Origin: Opitutales bacterium
GTDB lineage: Bacteria > Verrucomicrobiota > Verrucomicrobiia > Opitutales > Opitutaceae
Reading direction: 5' to 3'
Assembly: GCA_021772595.1 (NCBI GenBank)
Contig: JAJFLS010000313.1
Coordinates: 1-9,050, forward strand
DNA length: 9,050 nt
A program made the position numbers and the translations under genes. Shown here one piece after another: positions 1 through 6,840 of this stretch. Position 1 is the first letter of the stretch. Every line of letters starts with the position of its first letter. The notes under the pieces were generated by a model. The model saw only the letters and a list, made by a program, of their open reading frames with translations, did no database searches and was not told the DNA's origin.

Positions 1-561
1 CTTTTTTCGCTCAGCTACTTTCGAGTTCTTAAGGAACTCCAAGATTTGAATTGGATATCCGAAGAGTTCAAAGCGGCGATCAATCGAATCGTCGTTTACC
101 ACGATTCGATCGCGGATTCCGCATTCGCCCTAAAGATTGCCGATGCCTTGTTTCTCGTAGCTCCGCTCGTGCTGCTAGTCGGATTTTCCGCCAAGATTAA
201 CGAGCTGCTTTCCAAAATTACGAGCAAACGATCGACCATGGTTCAACATCTCGATTCAAGCTGTTATTTTTTTGGGACGATCACATCGATGCTATCTCTT
301 TGGTCTATTCCAATTCTGTATTTCATAGCTAAATACAGAGCCTTGGAATCTACGTCCAATTTTGAAAAAGCGATTGGAGGCGCGGTTATCATATTGGCGA
401 TTGGAACGATATTGACTGCAGTTTTTCGATTTATCCAAGATGGCAAGAATCAATTTTACGGAAGTTGGGTCTTGTCGGGTATTGTTTTCATCGTAGCATC
501 GCTAATCCAACTAACCATCTTGAGCGTATCAATTACGCTCTTTGCGCTAGGAGCCGTTTGA
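1..561 (+). CDS. Four-helix membrane protein of unknown function, probably 5'-truncated by the window edge
   Basis: I do not recognise this protein. The frame is open from the first base to a TGA at 559-561, with no ATG or GTG before a TTG at 46, so the true start is either that TTG or lies upstream of the window. An AAGGA at 31-35 sits 10 bases before the TTG, a rather long spacing. Counting from the TTG (171 residues), four hydrophobic segments are visible at about 28-48, 73-94, 108-130 and 140-168, linked by short polar loops with K/R-rich stretches such as SAKINELLSKITSKRS after the first helix. This predicts an integral inner-membrane protein without an obvious catalytic motif. It is about 44% GC by hand count over 61-540, far below the roughly 60% of the genes to the right. 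The next gene, an exported hydrolase, begins 22 bases after its stop, so the two are probably co-transcribed. Function is unknown. Confidence 0.7.
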   Translation, partial: LFSLSYFRVLKELQDLNWISEEFKAAINRIVVYHDSIADSAFALKIADALFLVAPLVLLVGFSAKINELLSKITSKRSTMVQHLDSSCYFFGTITSMLSLWSIPILYFIAKYRALESTSNFEKAIGGAVIILAIGTILTAVFRFIQDGKNQFYGSWVLSGIVFIVASLIQLTILSVSITLFALGAV

Positions 562-583
562 ACGATCCTCTAGTTCACCTTGT

Positions 584-1381
584 ATGAGAAAACTCAATTT
601 CCACATCGCGACAACGATCGCCACTCTACTGCTCTCTCAATCGGCGAAAGCGGATGATCCATTTGTCGACAATGACAACGACGACGGATCCCTTCTCGTA
701 TTCGTTTCGGGGCTCGGTGGCAAGAAAACCTGGGACAGCCTAGTTTCGATTCTGGACAAAGACGAGTCCTTAAAAAGATTCGACGTCTACGTGTTCGATT
801 CTCTGGATACAGGCGGAGACATTCGCGAAACGGCCGCGGAGCTAGGCAGAATCCTTAAAAGCGACAAACTCGCCGCTTATGAGGACGTCCACATCGTCGC
901 GCATAGCATCGGAGGCATCATTACAAAAGACTATCTTCTGAATCGCCTGGAAGCCGAGACTCCTCCCCAGCTCAGAGAGAAACATGTGCTATTCATCGGC
1001 ACGCCGCACATCAAGGACACTTTCACACCGCCTCCGATAAAGAAATTCTTCGCCTCAATTTTCTATTTCGCTTTGAGCAACCTCGCAAAAGACGCAATGA
1101 ACTCCACGAAAATTAAAGACATAAACGCGAAGTGGATCAACATCGTGGAAGCCAGCGAGAATCGCCGGATCAAGAACTTAGTATTGTTCGGAAATGACGA
1201 CAAGGTCGTGCGCCCGGAGGACCTGAGCAACATTTTCACTGGCGAGTACCTGGTCATAAAAGGGACCCACCTCGGCATCGCCCAATCGAAAAACGAGTTC
1301 AGCTGCACCTACCAAATCTTGAAGAAAAAGCTCCTCGATCCGGATTCGAGCGTAGACGACCTAGGCTGTTCAGCAAACTGA
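584..1381 (+). CDS. Exported alpha/beta hydrolase, lipase/PGAP1-like (SERAC1/DUF676 flavour)
   Basis: The 265-residue product begins with a typical signal peptide: MRK, a hydrophobic stretch to about residue 18, then SQSAKA with likely cleavage after Ala-23, so it should act outside the cytoplasm. The mature part has the alpha/beta hydrolase layout: a beta strand ending in the oxyanion-type turn VSGLGG (41-46), the nucleophile elbow AHSIGG with Ser-108, the segment FIGTPH (138-142 region) usual in PGAP1/DUF676-type esterases, an acid at Asp-205/206 in LFGNDDKVV, and the catalytic histidine at His-229 in IKGTHLG. The likely reaction is hydrolysis of a lipid or other ester; the substrate cannot be told from sequence. 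There is no Shine-Dalgarno before the ATG, but this ATG alone keeps the complete signal peptide. The upstream membrane protein gene is 22 bases away, suggesting a pair. GC is about 50%, intermediate between the upstream gene and the core block. Family placement is fairly safe; the biological role is not known. Confidence 0.85.
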   Translation: MRKLNFHIATTIATLLLSQSAKADDPFVDNDNDDGSLLVFVSGLGGKKTWDSLVSILDKDESLKRFDVYVFDSLDTGGDIRETAAELGRILKSDKLAAYEDVHIVAHSIGGIITKDYLLNRLEAETPPQLREKHVLFIGTPHIKDTFTPPPIKKFFASIFYFALSNLAKDAMNSTKIKDINAKWINIVEASENRRIKNLVLFGNDDKVVRPEDLSNIFTGEYLVIKGTHLGIAQSKNEFSCTYQILKKKLLDPDSSVDDLGCSAN

Positions 1382-1493
1382 TACCCGATAAGAACCGCGC
1401 CTTGCTCATTCGCCTCTCCGCGCAAAGGCAACTGGGTCGGGCGTCTCCTTTTCTAGCTCCCGCACGACCGATAACCGGAAATGGCAATCAGCA

Positions 1494-1539
1494 GCTTCGA
1501 CCGTTTAAATTACAACGTTGTAATTTAAACGGTCGAAGC
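1494..1539. repeat. Perfect 46-bp palindrome with no spacer
   Basis: The 23 bases from 1494 to 1516 (beginning GCTTCGACCGTTTAAATT) are followed directly by their exact reverse complement at 1517-1539, with the symmetry centre between 1516 and 1517; the flanking bases 1493 and 1540 no longer pair. As RNA it would make a stem of about 21 bp closed by an ACGT loop; as DNA it could extrude a cruciform. There is no T run after it, so it is not a standard intrinsic terminator. The inner TTACAACGTTGTAA has the shape of a dimeric repressor operator with a central CG (LacI-family-like), but no regulator gene is in view. It may also be a mobile or dispersed palindromic repeat. The structure is certain; the function is not known. 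Confidence 0.9.
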
Positions 1540-1632
1540 GGGGTAGAAAGTCAGTTTTCGATCAAGCCAGCGTTTCCGTCTATTCATTGTGGAAGATCTG
1601 ATCGCGCAACCTCCAAAGCGAAGTCATTGGGC

Positions 1633-1678
1633 AGGAGACAGAAAATGGCAGAGCAGTCTACTGTCGCCTCTTATTTTT
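1633..1678 (+). terminator. Possible intrinsic terminator overlapping a tiny leader ORF
   Basis: AGGAGACAG (1633-1641) pairs with CTGTCGCCT (1661-1669) in 8 of 9 positions, with one A/G mismatch, around a 19-base loop, followed by CTTATTTTT (1670-1678). It could end transcription coming from the hydrolase side, or attenuate a transcript reading into parA. The long loop and the internal mismatch make it weak. The left arm contains the ribosome binding site AGGAGA of an 11-codon ORF at 1645-1680, so pairing would hide that site. Confidence 0.3.
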
Positions 1679-1722
1679 AGCCATTGCCTTGGGACAAAAT
1701 TGATTCATAAAACGCCGCCAAG

Positions 1723-2502
1723 ATGGCGTGCAAAGTATTTACGATCGCGAATCAAAAAGGAGGCGTAGGCAAGACTACGACCGCCGTCAACTTGTCGGCC
1801 GGACTCGCCGACCAAGGCGTTAAAACGCTCCTGATCGATCTCGATCCTCAGGCTAACGCCACCAGCGGCCTCGGCTTCGAAAAGGAAGAAGGTCGCAGCA
1901 TCTACACTGCCCTCATGGAGGACGGAGACGCGACCGAAATGATTATCGAGACCGGCCGCGATAACCTCAGCCTGCTCCCTTCCGAAGTCGATCTGGCCGC
2001 CGCCGAAATCGAGCTCTCCCAAAAAGACAATCACCTCGGCCAAGTCACCTCGGCCATCCAACCCATCATCGATTCGGACGCTTATCAGGTGATCATCATA
2101 GACTGCCCGCCTGCCCTCGGCATGTTGTCGATGAACAGCCTCGCTTCTGCTGACTTCCTGCTTGTCGCCCTCCAATGCGAATATCTCGCCCTGGAAGGAC
2201 TCGGCCAGATCCTCAGCGTCGTCGAACGCCTCCACGAAGCCGACGTGAACGACCGCCTCGAAATCGGCGGCATCATAATGACCATGTTCGACGTTCGCAC
2301 CAAACTCTCACGCGAAGTCGTCGAAGAAGTCCGCTCCAATCTCCCCGAAATGATTTTCGACACCGTCGTCCCGCGCACGGTCCGGATTAGCGAAGCCCCC
2401 TCGTTCGGCCAGACGATATTCGAATACGACAAGACCAACCCCGGAGCGACCGCCTACCGCAAACTCGCCAAAGAGCTAATCAAGCGCTTCGAGCTCAAGT
2501 AG
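1723..2502 (+). CDS. parA: ParA/Soj-family chromosome partitioning ATPase
   Basis: A 259-residue ParA/MinD-superfamily ATPase, the usual length for chromosomal Soj. It binds ATP, dimerises on it and coats the nucleoid, where a ParB partner bound to parS normally triggers hydrolysis to move the origin. Visible motifs are the deviant Walker A KGGVGKTTT (residues 12-20, signature Lys-12 and catalytic Lys-17), the switch I segment LLIDLDPQANAT (36-47, with Asp-41), the Walker B region VIIIDCPPALG (123-133) and the Soj-type C-terminal PRTVRISEAPSFG (217-229). The start at 1723 puts the ATPase motif at the expected distance from the N-terminus; there is no Shine-Dalgarno. No parB follows: the next gene is rnc, 112 bases on. 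parB must be elsewhere, or this is an orphan ParA serving another cargo. The resemblance to Soj rather than plasmid ParA or MinD is strong. Confidence 0.95.
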   Translation: MACKVFTIANQKGGVGKTTTAVNLSAGLADQGVKTLLIDLDPQANATSGLGFEKEEGRSIYTALMEDGDATEMIIETGRDNLSLLPSEVDLAAAEIELSQKDNHLGQVTSAIQPIIDSDAYQVIIIDCPPALGMLSMNSLASADFLLVALQCEYLALEGLGQILSVVERLHEADVNDRLEIGGIIMTMFDVRTKLSREVVEEVRSNLPEMIFDTVVPRTVRISEAPSFGQTIFEYDKTNPGATAYRKLAKELIKRFELK

Positions 2503-2571
2503 TCGATTCGTCCTCACCCCCGTCTTGCCACTTTCGCCAGAACAATCATTCTTTCCCGAACCGAAAGGTAG

Positions 2572-2593
2572 GGCTGCTTATCCCTAAGCAGCC
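2572..2593 (+). promoter_or_regulatory. 9-bp perfect hairpin in the rnc leader
   Basis: GGCTGCTTA (2572-2580) and TAAGCAGCC (2585-2593) form a perfect 9-bp stem with a TCCC loop, ending 21 bases before the rnc start codon. The following bases are GAAACGCC and then C-rich, so there is no T tract and an intrinsic terminator is unlikely. A hairpin in front of rnc recalls the known autoregulation in Escherichia coli, where RNase III cleaves a stem in its own mRNA leader. This stem is short for that enzyme, so such a role is only a suggestion. Confidence 0.45.
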
Positions 2594-2614
2594 GAAACGC
2601 CTCCCCGCCCATCT

Positions 2615-3403
2615 ATGGTCGCCTCAACACTAAAACGCCTTTTCAAAAACAGATCCGACTCCCATCGCAGCGAACCTGACACTGCGCGACTGGTTTCGGA
2701 AATGCCGAAAAAGCGGATCAAGCAAGTCGAGAAATCGCTGGGCTACACCTTTCGAGACAAAGGCTTGCTCGTCAAAGGCCTCACCCACCCCTCCTATCTT
2801 CTTGGCGCCTCGGATCAGATAAACAACAACCAGCGCCTTGAATTCCTCGGCGACGCCGTCATCCAGCTCGTCTTGACCGAGGCCCTCTACTTCAAATTCC
2901 CCGATGAGCGCGAAGGCGTGCTCACCAGCACTCGGTCCGGCTATGCGCGCGGCGACTACATGGCTCAAATCGCCCGGCGCCTCAGACTCAACGAATTCAT
3001 CCTGCTCAAGCAGCGCGAACGCAACGCCGGCGTCGGCGAGGGAGATTCCGCTCTCGGCGACGCCTTCGAATCGCTCATCGGCGCCGTTTACCTGGACAGC
3101 GACTGGAACACCGCCCGCGACTTGATCCTCAAGCTCTACGACAATCTGAAATCCGACCCCGTCGAACAAGGTGTCATCGCAAACCCGAAAGGCGCTCTTC
3201 AAGAACTCATCCAGCCGATGTACGGCAACGACGCGCTCCGCTACGAGACGACAAACACCGAAGGCTACCCCCACAACCGCATCTTCGAGGTTTCCGTTTT
3301 CTGCAACGACGAGTGCCTGGGCATCGGCCAAGGACGAGCCAAAAAAGAGGCCGCCGAAAAAGCGGCGCTCAAAGCGCTCGCCGTTCTTAAGAAACGGAAA
3401 TGA
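2615..3403 (+). CDS. rnc: Ribonuclease III
   Basis: Endoribonuclease that cuts double-stranded RNA, chiefly the rRNA precursor stems and structured mRNAs. Residues about 32-180 form the RNase III domain: the signature NQRLEFLGDAV (72-82) carries Glu-76 and Asp-80, and GDAFES (148-153) carries Asp-149 and Glu-152, so all four Mg-binding catalytic positions are intact. Residues about 190-258 form the double-stranded-RNA-binding domain, starting NPKGALQELIQ and ending with GQGRAKKEAAEKAALKAL. The product is 262 residues, longer than the usual 220-240, owing to a basic N-terminal tail (LKRLFKNRSDSHR). An in-frame ATG at 2702 (Met-30, before PKKRIKQVEK) would give 233 residues and is a real alternative start; neither has a Shine-Dalgarno. 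Its stop overlaps the mfd start in ATGA, implying translational coupling. Identification is secure; the start is not. Confidence 0.96.
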   Translation: MVASTLKRLFKNRSDSHRSEPDTARLVSEMPKKRIKQVEKSLGYTFRDKGLLVKGLTHPSYLLGASDQINNNQRLEFLGDAVIQLVLTEALYFKFPDEREGVLTSTRSGYARGDYMAQIARRLRLNEFILLKQRERNAGVGEGDSALGDAFESLIGAVYLDSDWNTARDLILKLYDNLKSDPVEQGVIANPKGALQELIQPMYGNDALRYETTNTEGYPHNRIFEVSVFCNDECLGIGQGRAKKEAAEKAALKALAVLKKRK

Positions 3404-6400
3404 CCGCTCTCGGCTCGGCGCTGCTTCCCTCGAACGCCAGTAAGCTGGAACGGCGGATCGGCGTCAGCTCCGAAGCCCTCTGCCCGATTCTCGAAGACTG
3501 GGCGCGAAAGGAACGCAAACCGCTGCGCTTCGTCATCGCACGAAACGCCAACCTCGCCGAGCAATGGACCGCGGACCTTCAGTTTTTCGCGGAAAACTCC
3601 GGCGTCTCCGACACGCGCTTCGAATGTATCCACTTTCCCGAACTAAATGCCTCAAGCGATGACGTATCTGCTCAATTCGAATCCGGCAGCGAACGCATCG
3701 CCGTGCTCAGCTCGATCAGCCGAGCCGACGACACCCAACAACGCGTCATCGTAACCACCCCGCGCGCTTTGTCGCAGCCCACCCCCGATCCGAAGGGAAT
3801 GGCCCAGCGGCAGATCGACCTCCGAAGCGGACAGAGTTATTTGTTCTCGAAATTGATCAACGATCTCGAAGCGCTCGACTACGATCACGAAGGCCTCTGC
3901 GAAGCGCCCGGACAATTCGCCAAACGGGGCGGCCTTCTCGACGTGTATCCGGTAACCGCCGACAAGCCCTACCGCATCGACTTTTTCGGCGACGATATCG
4001 ACTCGATCAAAGAACTCGATCCCGTAACCCAGCGATCCGGCGAAGCAATCGAAACCCTATCGATCGCAGCCTCTCCCCGCCTGGAAATCGACCCCTCGCC
4101 AAACGGCATCATCGACTACCTGCCCGCGTCCTTAGCTTGGGCCATCATTGAACCCGACGAAATGCTCGAATCTATCGACAGCGACTCGGCGTTCGAAGAG
4201 GATCGAAGCGTAGGCGCCTTTTGGACACGCCTTTTGAAAAGCCGATCAGGGAAAGACGATTCCTGGACCACCTTTTCCGATCTCGATCTCGACACCGAAG
4301 AGAACTCCGCCGTCACTATCACTTACGAAGCGGAATCGCTCTCCTACTATCGCTCCTTTCCCGACGAAACCAAATTCGCCGACGAACGGCTTGCCAACGA
4401 GCAAGCGGCGCGGATCCGTTTTCTAGAACAAGTTCGCGCATGGGAGAAAGCCGGAGAACGGATCGTTTTCATACTCCCCAGCGTAGGCGATCAAAATCGG
4501 ATCAAAGAGATGTTCGCCCAATCCAAGTCGCTTGAAGGCCTGGATCCGTTGTTCTGGGAAGGCGACGTTAATCAAGGATTCCGGATACATTTCCGGCCCA
4601 ACCTCGGCAGTCTCGATTGGCCGCTTCTTAAAGATACAAAAGGCGCCGTATTCGTCACCGAAACCGAACTCTTCGGACGGCGTCGACAACGGAAAGTCAC
4701 CGGCCCGAAGAAGGCGCTCGTCGCCCAGTCCCAGATCGATCAGCTTCTGGATTTCGCCGAACTCGTCGAAGGCGAATTCATCGTCCATCTTCAGCACGGC
4801 ATCGCAGTCTACCGCGGTATCACGAAAGTGGAGATCGGTGGTCAGTTTCGCGAGGTGCTCACTCTCGAATTCGACAACGAGATCCTGCTTCACGTCCCGC
4901 TCCAGGAATCGCACCTCGTCAGCCGCTACGTCGGCATCACCAAAACACGGCCCAAACTCGGGAAGCTCGGCTCCAATCGCTGGGCAAAAACCCGCGAGGC
5001 CGCCGAACGCGCCACCCTCGACCTGGCCGCCCAGCTGCTCCAAATCCAGGCCAAACGCGACTTGGGCGAAGGCCACGCATTCGGCGCCGACACTGAATGG
5101 CAACTCGAATTCGAAAGCGCTTTCCCCTACAAAGAAACGCCCGACCAGATGACGGCGATCACCGACGCGAAGGCCGACATGGAGAAGTCAAAGCCGATGG
5201 ATCGCCTCGTGTGCGGAGATGTCGGATACGGCAAAACTGAAGTCGCCATTCGCGCCGCGTTCAAAGCCGTCATGGACGGCAAGCAAGTCGCCATTCTCGT
5301 CCCGACTACCATTCTCGCTCAACAACATTTTCTCAACTTCCGCGACCGCATGGCGGGCTATCCAATCGTGGTCGAGCTCGTGAGCCGTTTTCGCAGTCCC
5401 AGGGAAATCAAGAAAATCCTCCAATCCGCGAAGGGCGGAAAGGTAGACATTCTCATCGGCACGCATCGCCTCATTCAAAAAGACGTCTCCTTCAAAGACC
5501 TCGGTCTCGTCGTCGTCGACGAAGAACAGCGGTTCGGCGTCAAGCACAAGGAAGCCTTCAAGCAATGGCGCGAGACGATCGATATTCTCACGCTCTCGGC
5601 CACTCCGATCCCGCGAACACTTTATATGGCACTAACCGGAGCCCGCGAGCTGAGCGTCATCGAAACCGCTCCGCTCGAGCGGAAACCCATCCAGACAATC
5701 GTCAAAAGCTACGACGAAAAGCTGGTGATCGAAGTCATTCGCAAGGAAATCGCCCGAGGCGGCCAAGTCTTCTATCTCCACAACCGTGTCCAGACTATCG
5801 ATACCGTCACGGCTGGACTTCGGGAATTGATGCCGGAAATCTCGTTCGGCATCGGACACGGCCAGATGAACGAGAAAGCACTCGAGCAAGTCATGGTCGA
5901 TTTTGTCGACGGACGCTATCAAGTTCTCGTTTGCACCACTATTATAGAGTCCGGGCTGGATATCCCAAATTGCAATACGATCATAATCGAGGGCGCGGAC
6001 CGTTTCGGCCTCGGACAGCTGTATCAGATTCGTGGGCGCGTCGGACGATTCAAACGCCAGGCCTACGCCTACCTTCTGCTTCACAAACACAAGCGACTCA
6101 TGGACATCGCTCGAAAGCGGCTGAAGGCGATCCGCCAGCACAACCAGCTCGGAGCGGGCTTCCGCATCGCGATGCGCGATTTGGAGCTGCGCGGCGCCGG
6201 CAACCTCCTCGGTCCCGAGCAAAGCGGCCACATCGTCGGCATCGGTTTCGAGCTCTATTGCCAGCTTCTAAAGCAAAGCATCGCCCGGCTGAAGGGCGAA
6301 GACTCCGCGTTGACGATTCGGGCGAACGTGAAACTCGATTTCATCTACCAAGGCGAAGGGCAGATCGAAAAGGCCAACCGCTACGAAGACGGCTACACGG

Positions 6401-6813
6401 TTCTCAAACGAATCGATCTGAAGGAAGGCGAATGCGAACCTATGCAGGCGCGCATCCCTTCCAGCTACCTTGAGGAAACGCGATTGCGCATCGACCTCTA
6501 CCGGCGACTTGCCATGGCCGAGAGCCCCGCGCGGATTCGGGAACTGGAGGCCGACATGGTCGATCGATTCGGGAAATATCCTCCCGAAGTCGAAGCGCTC
6601 ATACGCCTCGCCGAGATTCGAACCCTGGCGGAACAAAAACGCGTTTTGTCAGTCGAATCGCAGGGTAACCGTCTGAAATGCCGCTTGAATCGAGGGAAAT
6701 CCGATGAGTTCATAAAGCTTGGAAGCCGATTTCCCCGCTTGAAATCCAATAACGCTTTGAAGCGGCTCAATGAAATCATTGTATTCTTGAGAAATTTCGC
6801 TAACACCCCATAG
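3400..6813 (+). CDS. mfd: Transcription-repair coupling factor (Mfd helicase)
   Basis: ATP-dependent DNA translocase that removes RNA polymerase stalled at lesions and recruits UvrA for nucleotide excision repair. At 1137 residues it is full length (E. coli Mfd 1148). Domains in order: a UvrB-like N-terminal module (about 1-340) including FAKRGGLLDVYP and PYRIDFFGDDIDS (190-202) of the UvrA-contacting region; the RNA-polymerase-interacting CarD-like domain (about 450-530, FAELVEGEFIVHLQHGIAVY); a RecG-like SF2 motor with Walker A GDVGYGKTE (606-614, Lys-612), Walker B DEEQ (707-710), motif III SAT (733-735), GLDIP and motif VI QIRGRVGR (876-883); and a C-terminal TRCF domain (from about 980). 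The UvrB-like part lacks a working Walker A, as in other Mfd proteins. The ATG overlaps the rnc stop by four bases (ATGA), so rnc and mfd are translationally coupled. No frameshift or missing motor motif is seen. Confidence 0.98.
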   Translation: MTALGSALLPSNASKLERRIGVSSEALCPILEDWARKERKPLRFVIARNANLAEQWTADLQFFAENSGVSDTRFECIHFPELNASSDDVSAQFESGSERIAVLSSISRADDTQQRVIVTTPRALSQPTPDPKGMAQRQIDLRSGQSYLFSKLINDLEALDYDHEGLCEAPGQFAKRGGLLDVYPVTADKPYRIDFFGDDIDSIKELDPVTQRSGEAIETLSIAASPRLEIDPSPNGIIDYLPASLAWAIIEPDEMLESIDSDSAFEEDRSVGAFWTRLLKSRSGKDDSWTTFSDLDLDTEENSAVTITYEAESLSYYRSFPDETKFADERLANEQAARIRFLEQVRAWEKAGERIVFILPSVGDQNRIKEMFAQSKSLEGLDPLFWEGDVNQGFRIHFRPNLGSLDWPLLKDTKGAVFVTETELFGRRRQRKVTGPKKALVAQSQIDQLLDFAELVEGEFIVHLQHGIAVYRGITKVEIGGQFREVLTLEFDNEILLHVPLQESHLVSRYVGITKTRPKLGKLGSNRWAKTREAAERATLDLAAQLLQIQAKRDLGEGHAFGADTEWQLEFESAFPYKETPDQMTAITDAKADMEKSKPMDRLVCGDVGYGKTEVAIRAAFKAVMDGKQVAILVPTTILAQQHFLNFRDRMAGYPIVVELVSRFRSPREIKKILQSAKGGKVDILIGTHRLIQKDVSFKDLGLVVVDEEQRFGVKHKEAFKQWRETIDILTLSATPIPRTLYMALTGARELSVIETAPLERKPIQTIVKSYDEKLVIEVIRKEIARGGQVFYLHNRVQTIDTVTAGLRELMPEISFGIGHGQMNEKALEQVMVDFVDGRYQVLVCTTIIESGLDIPNCNTIIIEGADRFGLGQLYQIRGRVGRFKRQAYAYLLLHKHKRLMDIARKRLKAIRQHNQLGAGFRIAMRDLELRGAGNLLGPEQSGHIVGIGFELYCQLLKQSIARLKGEDSALTIRANVKLDFIYQGEGQIEKANRYEDGYTVLKRIDLKEGECEPMQARIPSSYLEETRLRIDLYRRLAMAESPARIRELEADMVDRFGKYPPEVEALIRLAEIRTLAEQKRVLSVESQGNRLKCRLNRGKSDEFIKLGSRFPRLKSNNALKRLNEIIVFLRNFANTP

Positions 6814-6840
6814 ATCTATCTACCGCACTTTCGACCTAAC

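Larger units (their letters stand above)
1382..1722. other. 341-base non-coding stretch between the hydrolase and parA
   Basis: I see no convincing gene here. It holds, in order: an imperfect hairpin (GGTCGGGCG at 1435-1443 with CGCACGACC at 1461-1469, 8 of 9 pairs, 17-base loop, no T tract); a perfect 46-bp palindrome at 1494-1539; a terminator-like hairpin at 1633-1669; an 11-residue ORF (1645-1680) with a well placed AGGAGA; and the immediate parA upstream region. A weak sigma-70-like pair, TTGCCT at 1684-1689 and CATAAA at 1706-1711 (16-base spacer), could start transcription a few bases before parA, but it is a poor match. An open frame 1402-1680 is best explained by chance, because it runs straight through the palindrome. 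Confidence 0.6.

Noticed and set aside
1299..1487. Minus-strand open frame, Arg/Ser-rich, overlapping the hydrolase 3' end
   Set aside because: It overlaps a well-supported gene, and its composition is that of chance translation.
1402..1680. 92-codon + strand open frame starting with TTG
   Set aside because: It runs through the 46-bp palindrome and has no domain-like composition or RBS at its start; only the last 11 codons have a plausible RBS.
1705..2235. 176-codon minus-strand frame opposite parA
   Set aside because: Antisense shadow of a strongly supported ATPase gene in GC-rich DNA.
2572..2593. Hairpin before rnc as a parA terminator
   Set aside because: The bases after the stem are GAAACGCC and C-rich, with no T tract.
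2630..3331. 233-codon minus-strand frame opposite rnc
   Set aside because: Antisense shadow; the sense strand encodes every RNase III motif.
4423..5103. 226-codon minus-strand frame opposite mfd
   Set aside because: Antisense shadow inside the continuous Mfd coding sequence.
5565..6473. 302-codon + strand frame within mfd
   Set aside because: Out-of-frame, Arg/Pro/Ser-rich translation of the Mfd motor region; no recognisable protein features.
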